A stretch of DNA of 64,000 nucleotides from Crotalaria pallida (lineage: Eukaryota > Streptophyta > Magnoliopsida > Fabales > Fabaceae), in assembly GCA_037953625.1 (NCBI GenBank), contig CM075651.1, forward strand, positions 62,792,501-62,856,500. Direction: 5' to 3'. The notes beneath the pieces were generated by a model. That model saw only the letters and a program-made list of their open reading frames with translations. It was not told the DNA's origin and ran no database searches. The translations under genes were made by a program, and so were the position numbers. Positions 20,901 through 32,616 of the stretch are shown here, piece by piece (within the stretch, counting starts at the first letter, position 1; each line of letters begins with the position of its first letter).

Positions 20901-23147
20901 AAACAAAAATAAAGATTTAATTCTAACTTCATGAAAATATCATGCATGAACTTTTCATAAATTAAAAAGCATGGATCTCACTATTTTTGGACATGGCCGA
21001 ATGGCCTCACATAATATAATCAAACACTAAACATGTCTATTCTTGAAAGTCATTTTAAAACTTGTTGCTTAAACTTTTTTTTTTTAAGACCGTATGACCT
21101 AGAGGAAGGAAAACACAATATTGTTGCTTGAAAATTACATGCAATTCACTTAAATTACATAGGACCATCATTAAACCTACATGCAAAATTAAAGACTTAA
21201 GTTCTTTCGCAAATTAAGTTTAGATCATGGTTTCTCATAAACACATGGAAACATATCATTAACCAAGATCTAGCAAAAGGGTCTAATATGCAAAGCTAAA
21301 GAATTTCAATTTACTATCAAGTAAACTTAGATCATACAATTACTTTGTCAAATAATCATAAACACACACACGAATCACGGTTTATAAAAGAAATTAGACA
21401 TGCAAGAGAAATCAAAGCAATTACACAAACTTAAACACAATTCTTACATAAAACCGTGAAGAAGAAAATGTACAAATTAAAGATCAAAGCTTCTCAAGCA
21501 CCAATATTCAAGATCACTACATAAAAAAAATAACGTACAAGCTATTCAAACTCATACAAGTTCATGGTTTAGAAAAGAAAAATGGACATGCAAGAGGATC
21601 TATTTTAGTTTTCACAAAAACCTTAGTTGTTCTTTTGATCTTTACGATTTAAATTTAAAAAAAAAACATTTAGATCCATCTAAGGGGAATCCCAACCGAA
21701 ACATCAAGCATGAGTTAAACATATTACAAATTATCCTCAAGTCCATAGAGTCCAAGATCAAAGAGATCAACTCATGAAAATAACATGCAAAGAAGAAAAT
21801 AAAGGATCTATAACTTAGAAAGAGAAATCTAAACTATTACAAATTCCTCCTTGATCTTTGGTTCCTACCATGAATGGTTGGTCTTCTAGCTCCTAAGGCT
21901 CTTGATCTTCAAAGAGAGCTCCTAGGTTTTGGGCTTGGATTCCTTCCTTTTTCTCTTCAAGTCTCACGGCCAACTACCCCTCTCTTCCTCTCTATTTCTT
22001 TTTCTTTCTCTAAGAGGTTGATGAGCCCCTTAGAGATGTGTTTGTGTTTGTGTGGAGAATGGGAAGTGAATGAGGTGAATGTACTAAGGACAAATCCATA
22101 TAAAGGAAATTCGAAATTTTCTTCTTTAACCTTGTGAAGCAATTCGATCATGACATAAGGGAAGGGGCGTTTTTGGACCTCTAAAAGTTTGCATGGATGA
22201 GGTTTGCAAAGTCAAGGGGACCAAATGGAATAGACTAGGCTTTTAGGAGTCATCTTAGGTTTAACTAGTAGTTGGCTTTTGGTTAGGATTTGTCATTTGG
22301 TTAGGTTCTAGTTTGGTTTGATGGCCAACTTAGTTTCCTTCTTGGTTTCCACTTCCTTAACCTCTAAACTTCTAGAAAATCAACCCTAGCTTATTTTTTA
22401 CACACACATACACGTGTAACACATATAGCACATCCACACACTCACTTACTTGCATACACTAGTTGTGGCACTTTCATACACACACACACATATAACACTC
22501 ACATGCACACCTACATCGTAGCGCACACACACATATGCACCTAATTCATATTTTATTTTCTACTATAATTTCTAATTCATACAACACTTAAATTAATTCT
22601 AAGAAATCACATTTTATAGCCATCTTCATGCATCATACGTTAAACACACACATACACATATATAGCACACATGCATGCATACATACTCATACATGAAATC
22701 CGTACCTTATACACACATATTCATTTTGCATTTTTATTTTCTTATCACATTTATTCTTTATTACATCATGATGCAATTAATTCACAAATCATTTTCACAC
22801 AATTAATTTTACACACCAAACAGTACACATATTGAATCATGCACTCATAAAATTCCAAGCCAAATTATTAAATTCCTTTTCTTCAAATACAATTTTACAA
22901 AATTCATATCCAAAATCATTTTCAAAAACCATTCTTAATAAAATCACCATTCAGCAAAGTATTTTCTTTTCAGCAAAAATCATTCATTTTTCACTCATAT
23001 AAAAAAACATTTTGTTTATAAAATCCATGAAAATAAACGCTTTATTGTGTAAAATACTTTTCCGAAAATCTTTTATAAAACAGAATCTCAGGGTTCATTT
23101 TAACGAGATTCGTTCACGCACGTACGAGAAAAATGCGGGGTGTTACA
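17939..23147 (-). repeat. 5' LTR of element G (5.2 kb)
   Basis: On the plus strand it runs from TATAACACCCCGATTCGG (first G of the usual TGTAAC changed to A) to GCGGGGTGTTACA. It is AT-rich with a GC-richer block at about 18860-19650. On the minus strand a short acidic ORF (ATG at about 18406, MKVGTSSSTGDDSVKEPLGS..., stop near 18313) lies about 375 bases from the inner LTR end, which parallels the LTR ORFs of E and J but shows no sequence match. Bases 18948-18992 are identical to 59073-59117 in the LTR of H. A minus-strand TATA-like CTTTATATGG is at 22096-22105. No TAACCGGTTA-type palindrome cluster was seen. Confidence 0.8.
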
Positions 23148-25442
23148 CCAAGCGACCGTCGTTTGCTTTCTCCATACGAAATCTTCTCTTGTCTTATCTC
23201 CAAATGCAGGGAATCAAACGTTTAGCTGAGTTCTCTCCCAACTAGGGCCGGTGGGACCTTTTTCCACCAGCCATTCTTCTTTGGAATTGGTTCGACACCG
23301 ACGTGTTGGTGAGGTCTTTTTGTTTCAATTTCTGCAACTTATCTGAACCAATTGCTGTTAATTGAAACTGGTTTGCCTAATTTAGTATTGTTTTTGGATT
23401 GAAGAATTTGATTTGGAACACCTCATGTCTTGAATCTGTTTTTGTGTTTATAATGATTAGATGGGAGTTTATATACGTTCCTAAATTTAGTTGTTGTCCT
23501 TGATTGAAGGCTGAGTATAACTGTTGTGAGGTTGACAAAAAGCTAAACAAAAACACTTGCTTAATTGGTTGTAAGATGGTGGTAACTAATCACTAGTAGA
23601 ATTTAATTTTTTCATGGCTGGTGCTTGTTTGAATGCTTAAATGGACCAAGTTGTTGTTAATTCAGTGAGTAATTAGTTCAATGTTAATTTGTTAAAAGAG
23701 CTTTTCACAAGAGAAGGATTTTAACCCCAGCCAATTACATGCTGTGAGTTTCATCCTAAAAACATGTTCCCTGCAGGCTTACTCATGCATTATTAATACT
23801 GACAATTAAGAAGACAAGTCTTATTATATAGTGGGATGAGTTTCATGGTGGTTCTGACAAAAATTTGTACCTTTTGATGGTACTAGGTGCTAGTTAGAAA
23901 ATGTGGTTCTTAGGCTTGGTTGTGTTTGTAATGTTGTTTACTCATAATTGTAGCACTTAGATGTAGGAAATATGTTATGCCACGTTCTCACTTGTTTATA
24001 TTCTGTAAGGACATTTGAAATTAGAGTGTATGTTGGTGTTTCTCACTGTAACCAAACATTATTAAGAAGAGCCTGTGAGTGCTTGGAATAAGTTAGAACA
24101 AACTATATTGGTTTAAGGTCTAGTCAAATTTTATGATGCCTGATACTTTAGTTCACTATCTACTGTATACTTTTCTCAGCTAAGTAGTTTTCTTTTCATG
24201 TTTGAAGGCAATTCAGCATGGTAAAGCTTTAGTGCGTGTATCAATTAGTGAAAATCCACAAAAATCTGACTATGTGCTGGTAAGTATTTACTTTTTGTCT
24301 GAAATATGTAAAGCAAATTACTGCTCTACATACCCTGCCTGATCTCTTAAGCCCTATGCTATATTTTGGGAACCTGCACCTATATTATACCTTAAATGTG
24401 CCTTATTATTAACATTTATTTATTTATTTATTTCACATTGTTATCTCAAGAATTATTCCTTTGTACAACTTGTTATGTTCACTGATCTGCTTTTTATTTA
24501 TCTATACAAAAGCCAAAAAAGAAGACCTCAGGTCAGCCCTCTTCCTACCATATAAGATAATGAAATTTGTTACCCTACATAGGAAACCTTTAGGAGAACT
24601 TAAAGTTTATTAGGACTTAAGAGAATAACATAAAACTGTCATTTTTATTGTTCACAGCATTAGTGGGCTTTTCCTAATTTCCATTTGTATAATCCTTGGT
24701 TGTGCAATTTTTCTTTCAGTTGGGAAAGTAATTCGAGAGAAATTCTCTGGTTCTGTTGAAGCCCTTCTCTCGAAGGAACTCAACGAGTTCTAGACCTCGT
24801 CGCGAGCATACCAAACAGAGGAGTTTTGAGGAAGTAGCAGGACACAAGGATGTGGTAAATCCTTTTTTTCCCTCAACAATAACATTCTATAAATCATTAC
24901 TTGATGATTCCCTATCAGTAGATTATTATCATTTATATAAACATCTGACTTTGAACATACTGCATGCTGTAAATTTAGATAGTTAATTAATTTACTTTTT
25001 CCCATAATCCTCTAATTTAGACTTTCATCAGTAATTGAATGAACTTCATTTTAACTGGTCTTAAGTTGTCAAGTTATATATGGCTTCACTACCCAACCGA
25101 GAGTTGATTTAGAACTCGCTGTTTTTCATGTTATTCTAATGAGATTTGTGTTTAATGGTATGTCAAACAATAGTGCTTTATTGCATGATATAGTCCAAGA
25201 ATTATAACTTCATTATTTTGTACAATTTGTTTTTTCTTCACAAGTATTCAATTAATTCAACTCCTATGTTGTTGCTAGCTTTCACAGGTTTAACATTATT
25301 GAAAGAAAAGTGACATTGGCCAAGTTGCGTATGGAGATGAAAAGATATTTTGTTTATGTTAGAAATTTATGTTATGAGCTTTGAATTGTTATTTTGGATT
25401 ATTAGGTACTAAATAGATTTTTATTTTATTTTTAATATTTTG
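23148..25442 (+). pseudogene. Gene-like island with exon-sized open pieces, identity unknown
   Basis: This is the longest stretch that is not obviously a transposon. A piece at about 24210-24279 follows a pyrimidine-rich ..GAAG acceptor-like site, is open in only one frame (AIQHGKALVRVSISENPQK, then SDYVL) and ends at a canonical donor CTG|GTAAGT. A 19-base piece at about 24512-24530 (CCAAAAAAGAAGACCTCAG|GT) and a piece starting at 24720 after TTTCTTTCAG keep the same phase and reach a TAG near 24793, suggesting a small C-terminal coding region of a host gene. A further donor-like CGTGTTG|GTGAGG is at about 23312. I do not recognise the protein. Upstream exons would be cut off by element G at 23147. 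It could also be a non-coding transcript or a pseudogene. Confidence 0.35.
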
Positions 25443-25445
25443 GGC
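25415..25445 (+). repeat. Left half of a 64-bp tandem repeat split by the CACTA element
   Basis: With the CACTA element removed, 25415-25445 joined to 29799-29831 forms a 64-base unit (AGATTTTTATTTTATTTTTA...). An almost identical second copy follows at 29832-29895. The transposon therefore landed inside the first copy of a tandem duplication. Confidence 0.8.
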
Positions 25446-25467
25446 CACTACTACAAAAAACATTTTT

Positions 25468-25765
25468 AATCCCGGTTCCGAAACATTTTCAATCCTGGTT
25501 CCGAACCGGAATTGAATATGGCGAGATTAAAAATAGGACAATTTACGTTTCCGGTTCTTTAAAAACACGGAACTGGGATCGTAAATTGTAAAGAACCGGG
25601 ATCGTAAATTGTAAAGAACCGGGATCGTAAATTGAACTGAACCGGAATCGTATTTGATGGATTTTTTTAAAATTTTTTTACGAACCGGAATCTTAAACAC
25701 TGTTTTTTTTTATGAACCGGAATCGTAAATGATAGGATTTTTTTTTGGAACCAGAATTTTATATA
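25468..25765 (+). repeat. Left subterminal repeats of the CACTA element
   Basis: Units such as GAACCGGGATCGTAAATTG and its variants (GAACCGGAATCGTAAATG, GGTTCCGAACCGGAATTG) recur about eight to ten times in both orientations. Matching units (CGGAACCGGGATTAAAATT) occur at the right end near 29745-29765 and 29632-29660. Such arrays bind transposase in the CACTA superfamily. Confidence 0.8.
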
Positions 25766-27229
25766 ATAATATAGCATCACAATACCCTGTACCTGTGTAA
25801 CCAAAAGCAATATAATATATATCTTAATTGACTTCATCCAAAATAGCTTCAAATTAAAAGACAAAAAATAGCTTCATAAAGTTGAGAAACATATACCAAA
25901 ATAGCTAAATTATCAAGTGCTACATAACCAAAAGAGCAAAATAGCTTCAAAAGTCTACTATATAACTAAATTATCATGTACTACACACACACATATATAT
26001 ATAAATCTAAATCTAAATCCAAGGTACTTCATCGAACATGAAAGCTGTCCATTCTTCCTTGCCTTCATCCAACAAGTACGCGAGTGTACATGGTGTACTT
26101 GCAGTCATCAAAAGTACTGTAAAATTAATATAAAGTAACGTGAGTTATATTAATGAACTAAATGAGTAATTTTAAGAGTTGAAACACAAGCTAAGGATTC
26201 AAGAACCACAAAACATAAGTTGGCATTTTAATGTTCAGCACAAAACATAAGTTGCTGTAACATAAGTTGCTTTAACAAAACACAAGTTGTTTTAACAGCA
26301 GCATTTATACACTCTAAAAGTGCTGCAAGAGTACTACGGTTTTTGATCAGCACAAATCCAGCTCCAAGAGACTTCAGTGATTGATCCAAGTGAGCTAGAG
26401 AATCCTTCAACCACCACCTTGAAACAGCAATAATAACTCATCAATTTGGATGAAACAAGTCAAACACCAACAAATTCATAAACAGCTAATCATGTTTACA
26501 TTTAAAACTAGGAAAAGATATAGACACTTGAATCAATGGGTCTTAACAATCATATATAGACAGCTAATCATGTTTGATTCAAAACCAGGAAAAGATGGGA
26601 AAAGATACTTAGTAGTTACATGATGTCTGTGAAAAGAATCAAGTGGTACTTTGTGCATGCCAATAAGATCCAAGAATATATCACCTCCATGAAAATTTGT
26701 TAATAATTAATAAATAGAAAGCCTTGAGTCACAGAAAAAGGTTGCAAACAAGTGAATTAATAAAACATTTAGTATGTAACAGGAAAAGCCCCAGGTCACA
26801 TAAAACAAAACAGATATGACTCCAATAATAAGGGAGCATCAGTTGTTTGGTCCGATTTTAAATTTAAATGAAAAGATAAGTAATTAAGCATTGACTTCGG
26901 AAATAAGAATACTGTAGGTGACAATAAAACACATTACAAGTCAGTGCTATAATTAAGAATTTCTAATCAAGTGATCCTCACTATAAATGTGAACAAATAA
27001 GTCTCAACTGTTATATGGAAGTTATAGCACTGTTATGTTTAAGGTACGTCACTAATAGAAATATAAAAAGGCTTTTGTAATATAGTTGGCAGGCCAACTT
27101 CCACTAATCACATAGGATATATCTTAAACAATGTTCTATTTATTATTGAAATGAAATATATGCAATTATGGCTTGAAATTCTTGATCTTTTTGCTGTCTA
27201 ATGGGTAATTAATATCTATTTGCAGAGTT

Positions 27230-27510
27230 CAATCTCTCTGAGTAACAAGCTGAAGCTCTCTTGGACATTAGCCTTAGAAGACTGACCCTACGTGAGGTGC
27301 ATTGAAATCATGCAATTCACTAGAGTAGAATAATTTGATGTTTTTGTTTGGTGAGATTTTTATAAATATACTTGTGCAAAGAACTGAGATAGAGTTATAA
27401 ACTTTGTGCTGTTGCAGAGTGGAAACTTCAAAGCTGAAAGTAAATCTCTAACAGAACAAATTTCTAAGTTGGAGGAACTGTTGTCCAGCAGGAAAAATAT
27501 ACTGGAGGTA
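27230..27510 (+). pseudogene. Exon-like fragments carried inside the CACTA element
   Basis: At about 27418-27507 a 90-base piece follows TGCTGTTGCAG and ends in CTGGAG|GTAACT. It is open in one frame and reads SGNFKAESKSLTEQISKLEE followed by LLSSRKNILE, with heptad leucines typical of a coiled coil. About 190 bases upstream another piece after ATTTGCAG (about 27225) reads SSISLSNKLKLSWTLALED and then a stop. Both have the border signals of plant exons, yet both lie inside the transposon, so they look like captured host gene sequence. The source gene is not recognised, and the stop in the first piece argues that the fragments are not one functional coding region. Confidence 0.45.
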
Positions 27511-29114
27511 ACTTACTGTATCAGCTTTCTTGAAATTTTAATTGGTTCTTGTAGAGGTTAACCTGTTGAGTTAGCTCATTTAAGTCTATTTGTTCTATGT
27601 GATACTGGTCTTGCTTGGTTGCAAGTATGGCAATTTGAAAACTTCTATTATTTTCATCCAAATCGTTAATGCCATTCCTATCTGATGTAGATTAAAAATC
27701 CTTGGGTCAATTCTCTAGCGGACTAATGGGAACTAGGGGGGAAAAGTATTGGCAAAGAGATATCGAACACAATTAGAGGGATGCTCTTCCATTTAACAAG
27801 TGGGGATATACTGAATGTTGAAAGTTGAAACAGAGTTTTTGAGAGAAATTGTATGTATAGTGAGTAAATTAAGCACATGAGCTAACCATAGGCTCTTTTT
27901 TGTGCTAATTACAGCTATTAGCTGCAGCCATAATTATAATTAACTAATATTCTAACATGTTAAATATTCTCATCCATCTAAACTACCATGTAGGAATAAG
28001 CTGATCCAAGGAAATTAATAAAATTAGAGCAAAAACACTGGTGAGAATATAGTATCCCTTGCTGGAATGAGAGCCAAGCAGCTGCAAATTGGGAACGAAT
28101 GATCCTGAGTCAAACACAGTCCGAAACATGCTATCCCTTGTTGGGACATTGTCTTGCCAATTGTCATTGCCTCAATCTCCCAAAATTGTTTGGAATATCT
28201 TTTACTTCTATATTTACATGTTTAAAACACAATTGGAATGAAAACTAAGACTTTACATATAAGATAGACCATGCATAAAAAGCCATTCAGGTACTAATTA
28301 ACATGTTTACTTCTTTCAATGGAAAAGATAATCTTAAAACACATAGACAATTAGAGCAAAGAACCATAGCAATATCGAATTCATAAAGATCAACAGATGT
28401 AGTTAGTTAAGAAGCACCTTTGCATTTTAAAAATTAATTACCAGTCAAATGTGCAAATTACCACTCCCTCAACATCTCCATGCTGAAACTGAGATTTTCA
28501 ATCAACGAGACATACTAGTAACAGAACTATAGAATCCTAGATTCAAACCTATATAGTTAAGACTTAAGAGAAAATTTGGGCATGGATCTTATAAAAAAGC
28601 CAACATATATAAACTAAATTAGCAAGTTACGAAGCACCTTTATTCATACAACTTAATTAGCAGCGGCTCTATATCCACAAGTTGAAACTGAGATAAGTTT
28701 TTTCCGCTGCAAGCACAGAACAAGAGATGAGTGCCTTCTCTCCACACGAAATCTACGCACCAAAGCCATCTGCAATAAACACTCAGCTTCAGCTTTTGTC
28801 TAGTTACTAAATGTGAATGGAGAGTACCCAGTTTGAAGAAACAGGTTCCTCCAATGAGGTAACGAGAGAAAGCACAAGAAAAGCGCCTTAGTTAGAGAAA
28901 ACTCAATCAATAATGAGAGAAAACACAACTAAAGATTAATTGCTCACTATCCAACAATGGTAATGAGAGAAAACACAACGAAAGCACCAAAATAAGGTCC
29001 CATCAATCCAGAACAGAGGCAAAAAACAATCCAAACTTCTCAACTAAGCACTTATTAGTCACTTCAGACGTGGGCTTGAGACAGGGTTCCCCAGTTACAA
29101 AGAGCGACATATTT

Positions 29115-29450
29115 CCTTACCGATCCGTACACGGCGGCGACAGGTGCAGCGGTGCACAAGAGCGTTGACGCCGGATCTGAAAACAATAGACGCGGCCGGC
29201 GACAGCAGCGGTGTACGCCGCAGCAACAGCTGCAGTGACGACGGCGACCCAGCAGAAGCGACGAAGATGACCAAGCAGCAGCGGCGGCAACCCGTGAACA
29301 ACACCCAACAGCGGCGGAAACCCAAAGAAACAGCAGCAGCGACGGTGGGCCTGGAAACAGCGGCTACAAGCTGGAAACTGGCGGAGACAACAGCACGAAC
29401 GACGAGAGAGCGACGAACGGCAGCCACGAATGTCGGAGAAGGAGGGAGAA
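29115..29450 (-). promoter_or_regulatory. GC-rich CpG-dense island near right CACTA end
   Basis: In a strongly AT-rich element this stretch of about 335 bases is rich in GCGGCGAC, CAGCAGCGGCGG and CGACGG words. It lies 345 to 680 bases from the right terminus. In the maize En/Spm element a GC-rich control region sits similarly downstream of the promoter end, so the right end may be the 5' (promoter) end. A minus-strand frame crosses it (29577-29095) but its arginine/serine/alanine content follows the base composition and I do not call a protein. Confidence 0.45.
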
Positions 29451-29795
29451 GACCGGATTTGGCGTGGATTTTTTGATTTAGGGTTAGTGTATGTTGAAGA
29501 AAGGAGACAAGGAGTGAAAGAAGAAAGATATTAGAAAGGAAGAAATTGTGTTTTTGTTTTATTTTTATTTTTATCATTATTATTGATTAAAAATATACCG
29601 TTATTTTTAAAATTTAATTTATATTTATAATCTCAGTTCCGTGTTTTTTCTAACCGGGATAAAAAAACGCTAGAATTTTAAATATATTTTTACTTCTTTT
29701 TTATTATTTTTTTAATTTAAAATGGTATTTAATCCCTGTTATAACACGGAACCGGGATTAAAATTCAGGTATTTTAAATGGTTTTTGTAGTAGTG

Positions 29796-30036
29796 GGCTG
29801 ATGTAATATTGTGACTAAATAGAATGCTAAAAGATTTTTATTTTATTTTTAATATTTTGGGCTGATGTAATATTGTGACTAAATAGAATGCTAAAGACAT
29901 TCTTTATATTAGATTATTGATCAGGCAAATTAATAATATAAAATTTATTAGTTATTTTTTATTATCATAATACTTCAGAATTTAAAATGGCTATATCAGG
30001 TTAAAAAGATTATTATTTTTTTTAATATAAATAAAG
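29796..30036. other. Short AT-rich flank with second tandem copy
   Basis: The stretch contains the right half of the split tandem unit and its second copy (29832-29895), then AT-rich sequence. No gene is seen. Confidence 0.6.
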
Positions 30037-30338
30037 GCTATTGCAACGACAATTTTGTCGTTGTAGAAGTCAAAGGTGTTTTGCAACGACAATGTTGTTG
30101 CAAAATAGGACACCTACACATAGCTCTGTCGACTTTGTTTAGCAACGACATCTCTTATGCAACGACTCATGTCGTTGCTGAAAACCGTTCTTTATAACAA
30201 CGATGAAAGTAGTTGCTATACCCTTTTGCAACGGCTTTACTAGCAACGATCAATGTCGTTGCAAAAAATATTTTAGCAACGAATTTTGGTTTTTAGCAAC
30301 GACTTTTGTCGTTGCAATAAAGGGTTTTTCTTGTAGTG
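30037..30338 (+). mobile_element. One-ended CACTA-like fragment with GCAACGAC repeats
   Basis: The right end TTTTTCTTGTAGTG matches the common CACTA terminus (CACTACAAGAAA reversed). Inside are many copies of GCAACGAC in both orientations, several forming perfect inverted repeats such as CAACGACAATTTTGTCGTTG at about 30043-30062. No left terminus was found, so it is either a truncated element or a single end left behind. Confidence 0.6.
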
Positions 30339-30419
30339 GTAGTAATTTCAAGGCCATTATGTGTTATTCAGTTGTTAAAATTCATCTTAATTGCTTGCTA
30401 TTCTGTTATATAAGTCTAT

Positions 30420-30741
30420 GTTGTGTATTGGATTAATTAGAAGTGAGTTGCTGATTTTTCATTTCTGGTTTAGTGCACCTCTGATACGAAAGACTCGAGT
30501 ATTTCTCAGAATACTCGAGTAGTTCTTGCTTAGAGACTCGAGTATATCTTAAAAGACTCAAGTGGTTCATCCTGAAACACTCGAGTATTTCAATAAAGAC
30601 TCGAGTATTTCGAGTTATTTCCAGAAAAATCAGTTTCTGCTCAATTCCTTTAATAGCATTCGAAATATTTGGTATTGTTGCTTCAAATTACTATTCACCC
30701 CCCCTCTAGTAATTGCTAAGTCCGCTTGTTGGTTTCCAACA
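30420..30741 (+). repeat. 5' LTR of C (right part; left border not resolved)
   Basis: The right end TTGGTTTCCAACA at 30741 lies two bases before the PBS. A C-rich run CCCCCCCTCTAGTAATTG precedes it, as in other copia LTRs. The left border cannot be fixed, since the 3' copy is lost; it lies somewhere right of 30338. Confidence 0.6.
30493..30606 (+). repeat. ACTCGAGT palindromes in LTR of C
   Basis: Perfect 8-base palindromes ACTCGAGT start at 30493, 30513, 30536, 30579 and 30599, with ACTCAAGT at 30556. The same word is clustered in the unrelated LTR of element J. Confidence 0.85.
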
Positions 30742-30743
30742 AG

Positions 30744-30755
30744 TGGTATCAAAGC
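30744..30755 (+). other. Primer binding site of element C
   Basis: TGGTATCAAAGC differs at one base from the initiator methionine tRNA complement TGGTATCAGAGC and lies directly after the LTR. Confidence 0.8.
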
Positions 30756-30809
30756 TCGGTCGAAAGATCGAGTGTAACAACTTTTTCGAAAAAGATCCTT
30801 TTGGAAACT

Positions 30810-32444
30810 ATGGGCTCAAGCAATCCCTTTGGAGGAGAAGGCTCTTCAATAAACCGCCCTCCATTATTCAATGGTGAAGGGTATGCTTATTGGAAAGTCA
30901 AAATGAAAATTTTTATTGAAGCAATTGATATGGACATTTGGGATGCTATTGAGAATGGACCTCACATTCCCAAGAGATTGATAAATGATGATACCGTAAT
31001 TATTCCAAGAGCTAGTTGGAGTGATGATGACAAGAAAAGAGTTTCATATGATTTAAAAGGCAAAAACATCATCACTTCCTCTTTGTCTCATGATGAATTT
31101 TTCCGTGTCTCTCAATGTAAATCCTCTAAGGAAATGTGGGATATTTTGCAAGTTACTCATGAGGGAACAAGCGATGTAAGACGTGCTAGATTAAATACTT
31201 TAACTCATGAATATGAATTATTTCGCATGCTTCCAAATGAGTCCATCAATGACTTGCAAAAGCGATTCACTCACATAATTAATCATTTGATTGCTTTAGG
31301 AAAAACATTTCATGATGGTGAAACTACTAACAAAGTTTTGAGATGTCTTGATAGGAGATGGCAACCCAAAGTAACGGCCATCGTGGAATCCAAGGATTTA
31401 GACAAAATGGAATTAGCCACTTTGTTTGGCAAACTTCAAGAACATGAAATGGAACTATCAAGACTCAACACTAATGAGGAGTTCGACAAGAAGAAAAAGG
31501 GCATATCTCTCAAAGCTTCAACCAAAGTCATAAAAGAATTTGAAGAATGCTCTACAAGTGAGGATTCCGATAGTGAACCCAATCAAGAAGAATTTGGGAT
31601 GTTTGTCAAAAGATTCAACAAATTCTTCAAGGGTAGGAAAAGTAGTTTCCCATCAAAAATGAAGAGAACCAAAGACTTCAAACAAAGAGACAAGAGTACC
31701 AATGATGGAGTGAAATGTCATGAATGTGGTGGGATAGGTCATATTAAAATGGAATATGCCACATTCTTGAAGAAGAATGACAAGAAGACCCAAGAGACCA
31801 AAGGGACGAGAGCATACATTGTTTGGGATGCACCGGAGAAGAGCAATGAATCATCCTCAAGTAACTCCGGTGATGAAAAAAATGCAAACCTTGGTCTCAT
31901 GGCCAAGAACAACAATGAGTCCTCATCAAGAGCTAAACATGACATGAGTGAAAGTGATGATGAGGTAACTTCTAGTTCTTCTTGTTCTTCTTCAAACTCC
32001 ATTTCTTATGATGATTTGCAAGAAGCCTACAATGAAATGTTAATTCAATTTAGAAGGCTTGCTAAAATTAATAAGGAAAAAGGAAATAAGATTTTGGAGT
32101 TTCAACAAGAAATTGATGAATTGCAAAAATCTATAAATGAGTTGAAACTTCAAAATGAATCCTTAGAACTTATTAATTCTAGAAATCAAAGTGATTGTGC
32201 AAATCATGAGGAAACTATCACTCCATGTGAGAAATGTGGTGAACTTGAAAAAGAAGTGAAAGAGTTGAAAAACAAACTCACAATCTCACATAGTGATAGA
32301 AACCTCAACCGGTTATTGAACTCTCAAAGAAGCAACCATAATAAAACTGGTTTGGGTTATGTTCATAAAAAGAACACAAAGTACAAGGTGGTTGGATCAT
32401 TTTCTAAGAAGAATTCATCAAAGAAGCCAACTTGTACTTATTGA
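30810..32444 (+). pseudogene. gag of Ty1-copia element C, stopped in the second zinc knuckle
   Basis: ATG 30810 opens a 544-codon frame. The capsid region (residues about 15-260) has the copia gag pattern: NRPPLFNGEGYAYWKVKM, then KEMWDILQVTHEG and FTHIINHLIALGKTF. The first zinc knuckle (CHECGGIGHIKMEY, about 31713-31754) has lost its last cysteine to tyrosine. A charged coiled-coil region follows (about 32020-32290). The frame ends at TGA 32442-32444 inside a second knuckle, after CTY and before GKLGHINIEC. The family packages its RNA with this protein; in this copy the lost cysteine and the stop make that unlikely. The start was chosen because MGSSNPF follows the PBS closely. Confidence 0.88.
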
Positions 32445-32616
32445 GGAAAACTTGGACATATCAACATTGAGTGCCATATTAAGAAATTTGAAATGAAAAA
32501 GGGCACTTATATGTGGATTAAGAAGGGAGAAAGTCCAAACATATGAACAAGTGATTTTATCTTGTAGGCGTGCCTTCGAATGGGAAAGGAATTGTGGTAT
32601 CTAGATAGTGGATGTT
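32445..32616 (+). pseudogene. Start of protease region of C, up to insertion of B
   Basis: The gag-pol frame continues through at least two more stops (near 32544 and 32565) to LWYLDSGC, the start of the copia protease motif. It breaks at 32616, where B begins. The matching continuation SRHMTGD starts after 54945. Confidence 0.8.

Larger units (their letters stand above)
15243..23147 (-). mobile_element. Element G: long-LTR gypsy element with almost no internal region
   Basis: On the minus strand the order is a 5.2-kb 5' LTR (23147 to 17939), a PBS (17934-17923), about 1.5 kb of internal sequence without recognisable gag or polymerase, a purine-rich tract and the first 1.2 kb of the 3' LTR (16425 to 15243), which is then cut by F. 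It is therefore a deleted or non-autonomous element. Whether it is a true large derivative family or a decayed copy cannot be told from one copy. Confidence 0.75.
25446..29795. mobile_element. Non-autonomous CACTA transposon, 4.35 kb, TSD GGC
   Basis: The ends are inverted repeats CACTACTACAAAAAACATTT and AAATGGTTTTTGTAGTAGTG. They are flanked by the 3-base target duplication GGC (25443-25445 and 29796-29798), the size expected for CACTA elements, and the uninterrupted target can be read in the second tandem copy at 29858-29875. Subterminal repeats with AACCGG/GGTTCCG words lie inside both ends. No transposase motif was recognised, so it needs transposase from elsewhere. Inside are exon-like host sequence (27230-27510) and a GC-rich island (29115-29450). 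Confidence 0.9.

Noticed and set aside
29095..29577. Minus-strand 160-residue frame in the CACTA element
   Set aside because: Its content follows the GC-rich repeats, with an open frame also on the opposite strand; no domain is visible.
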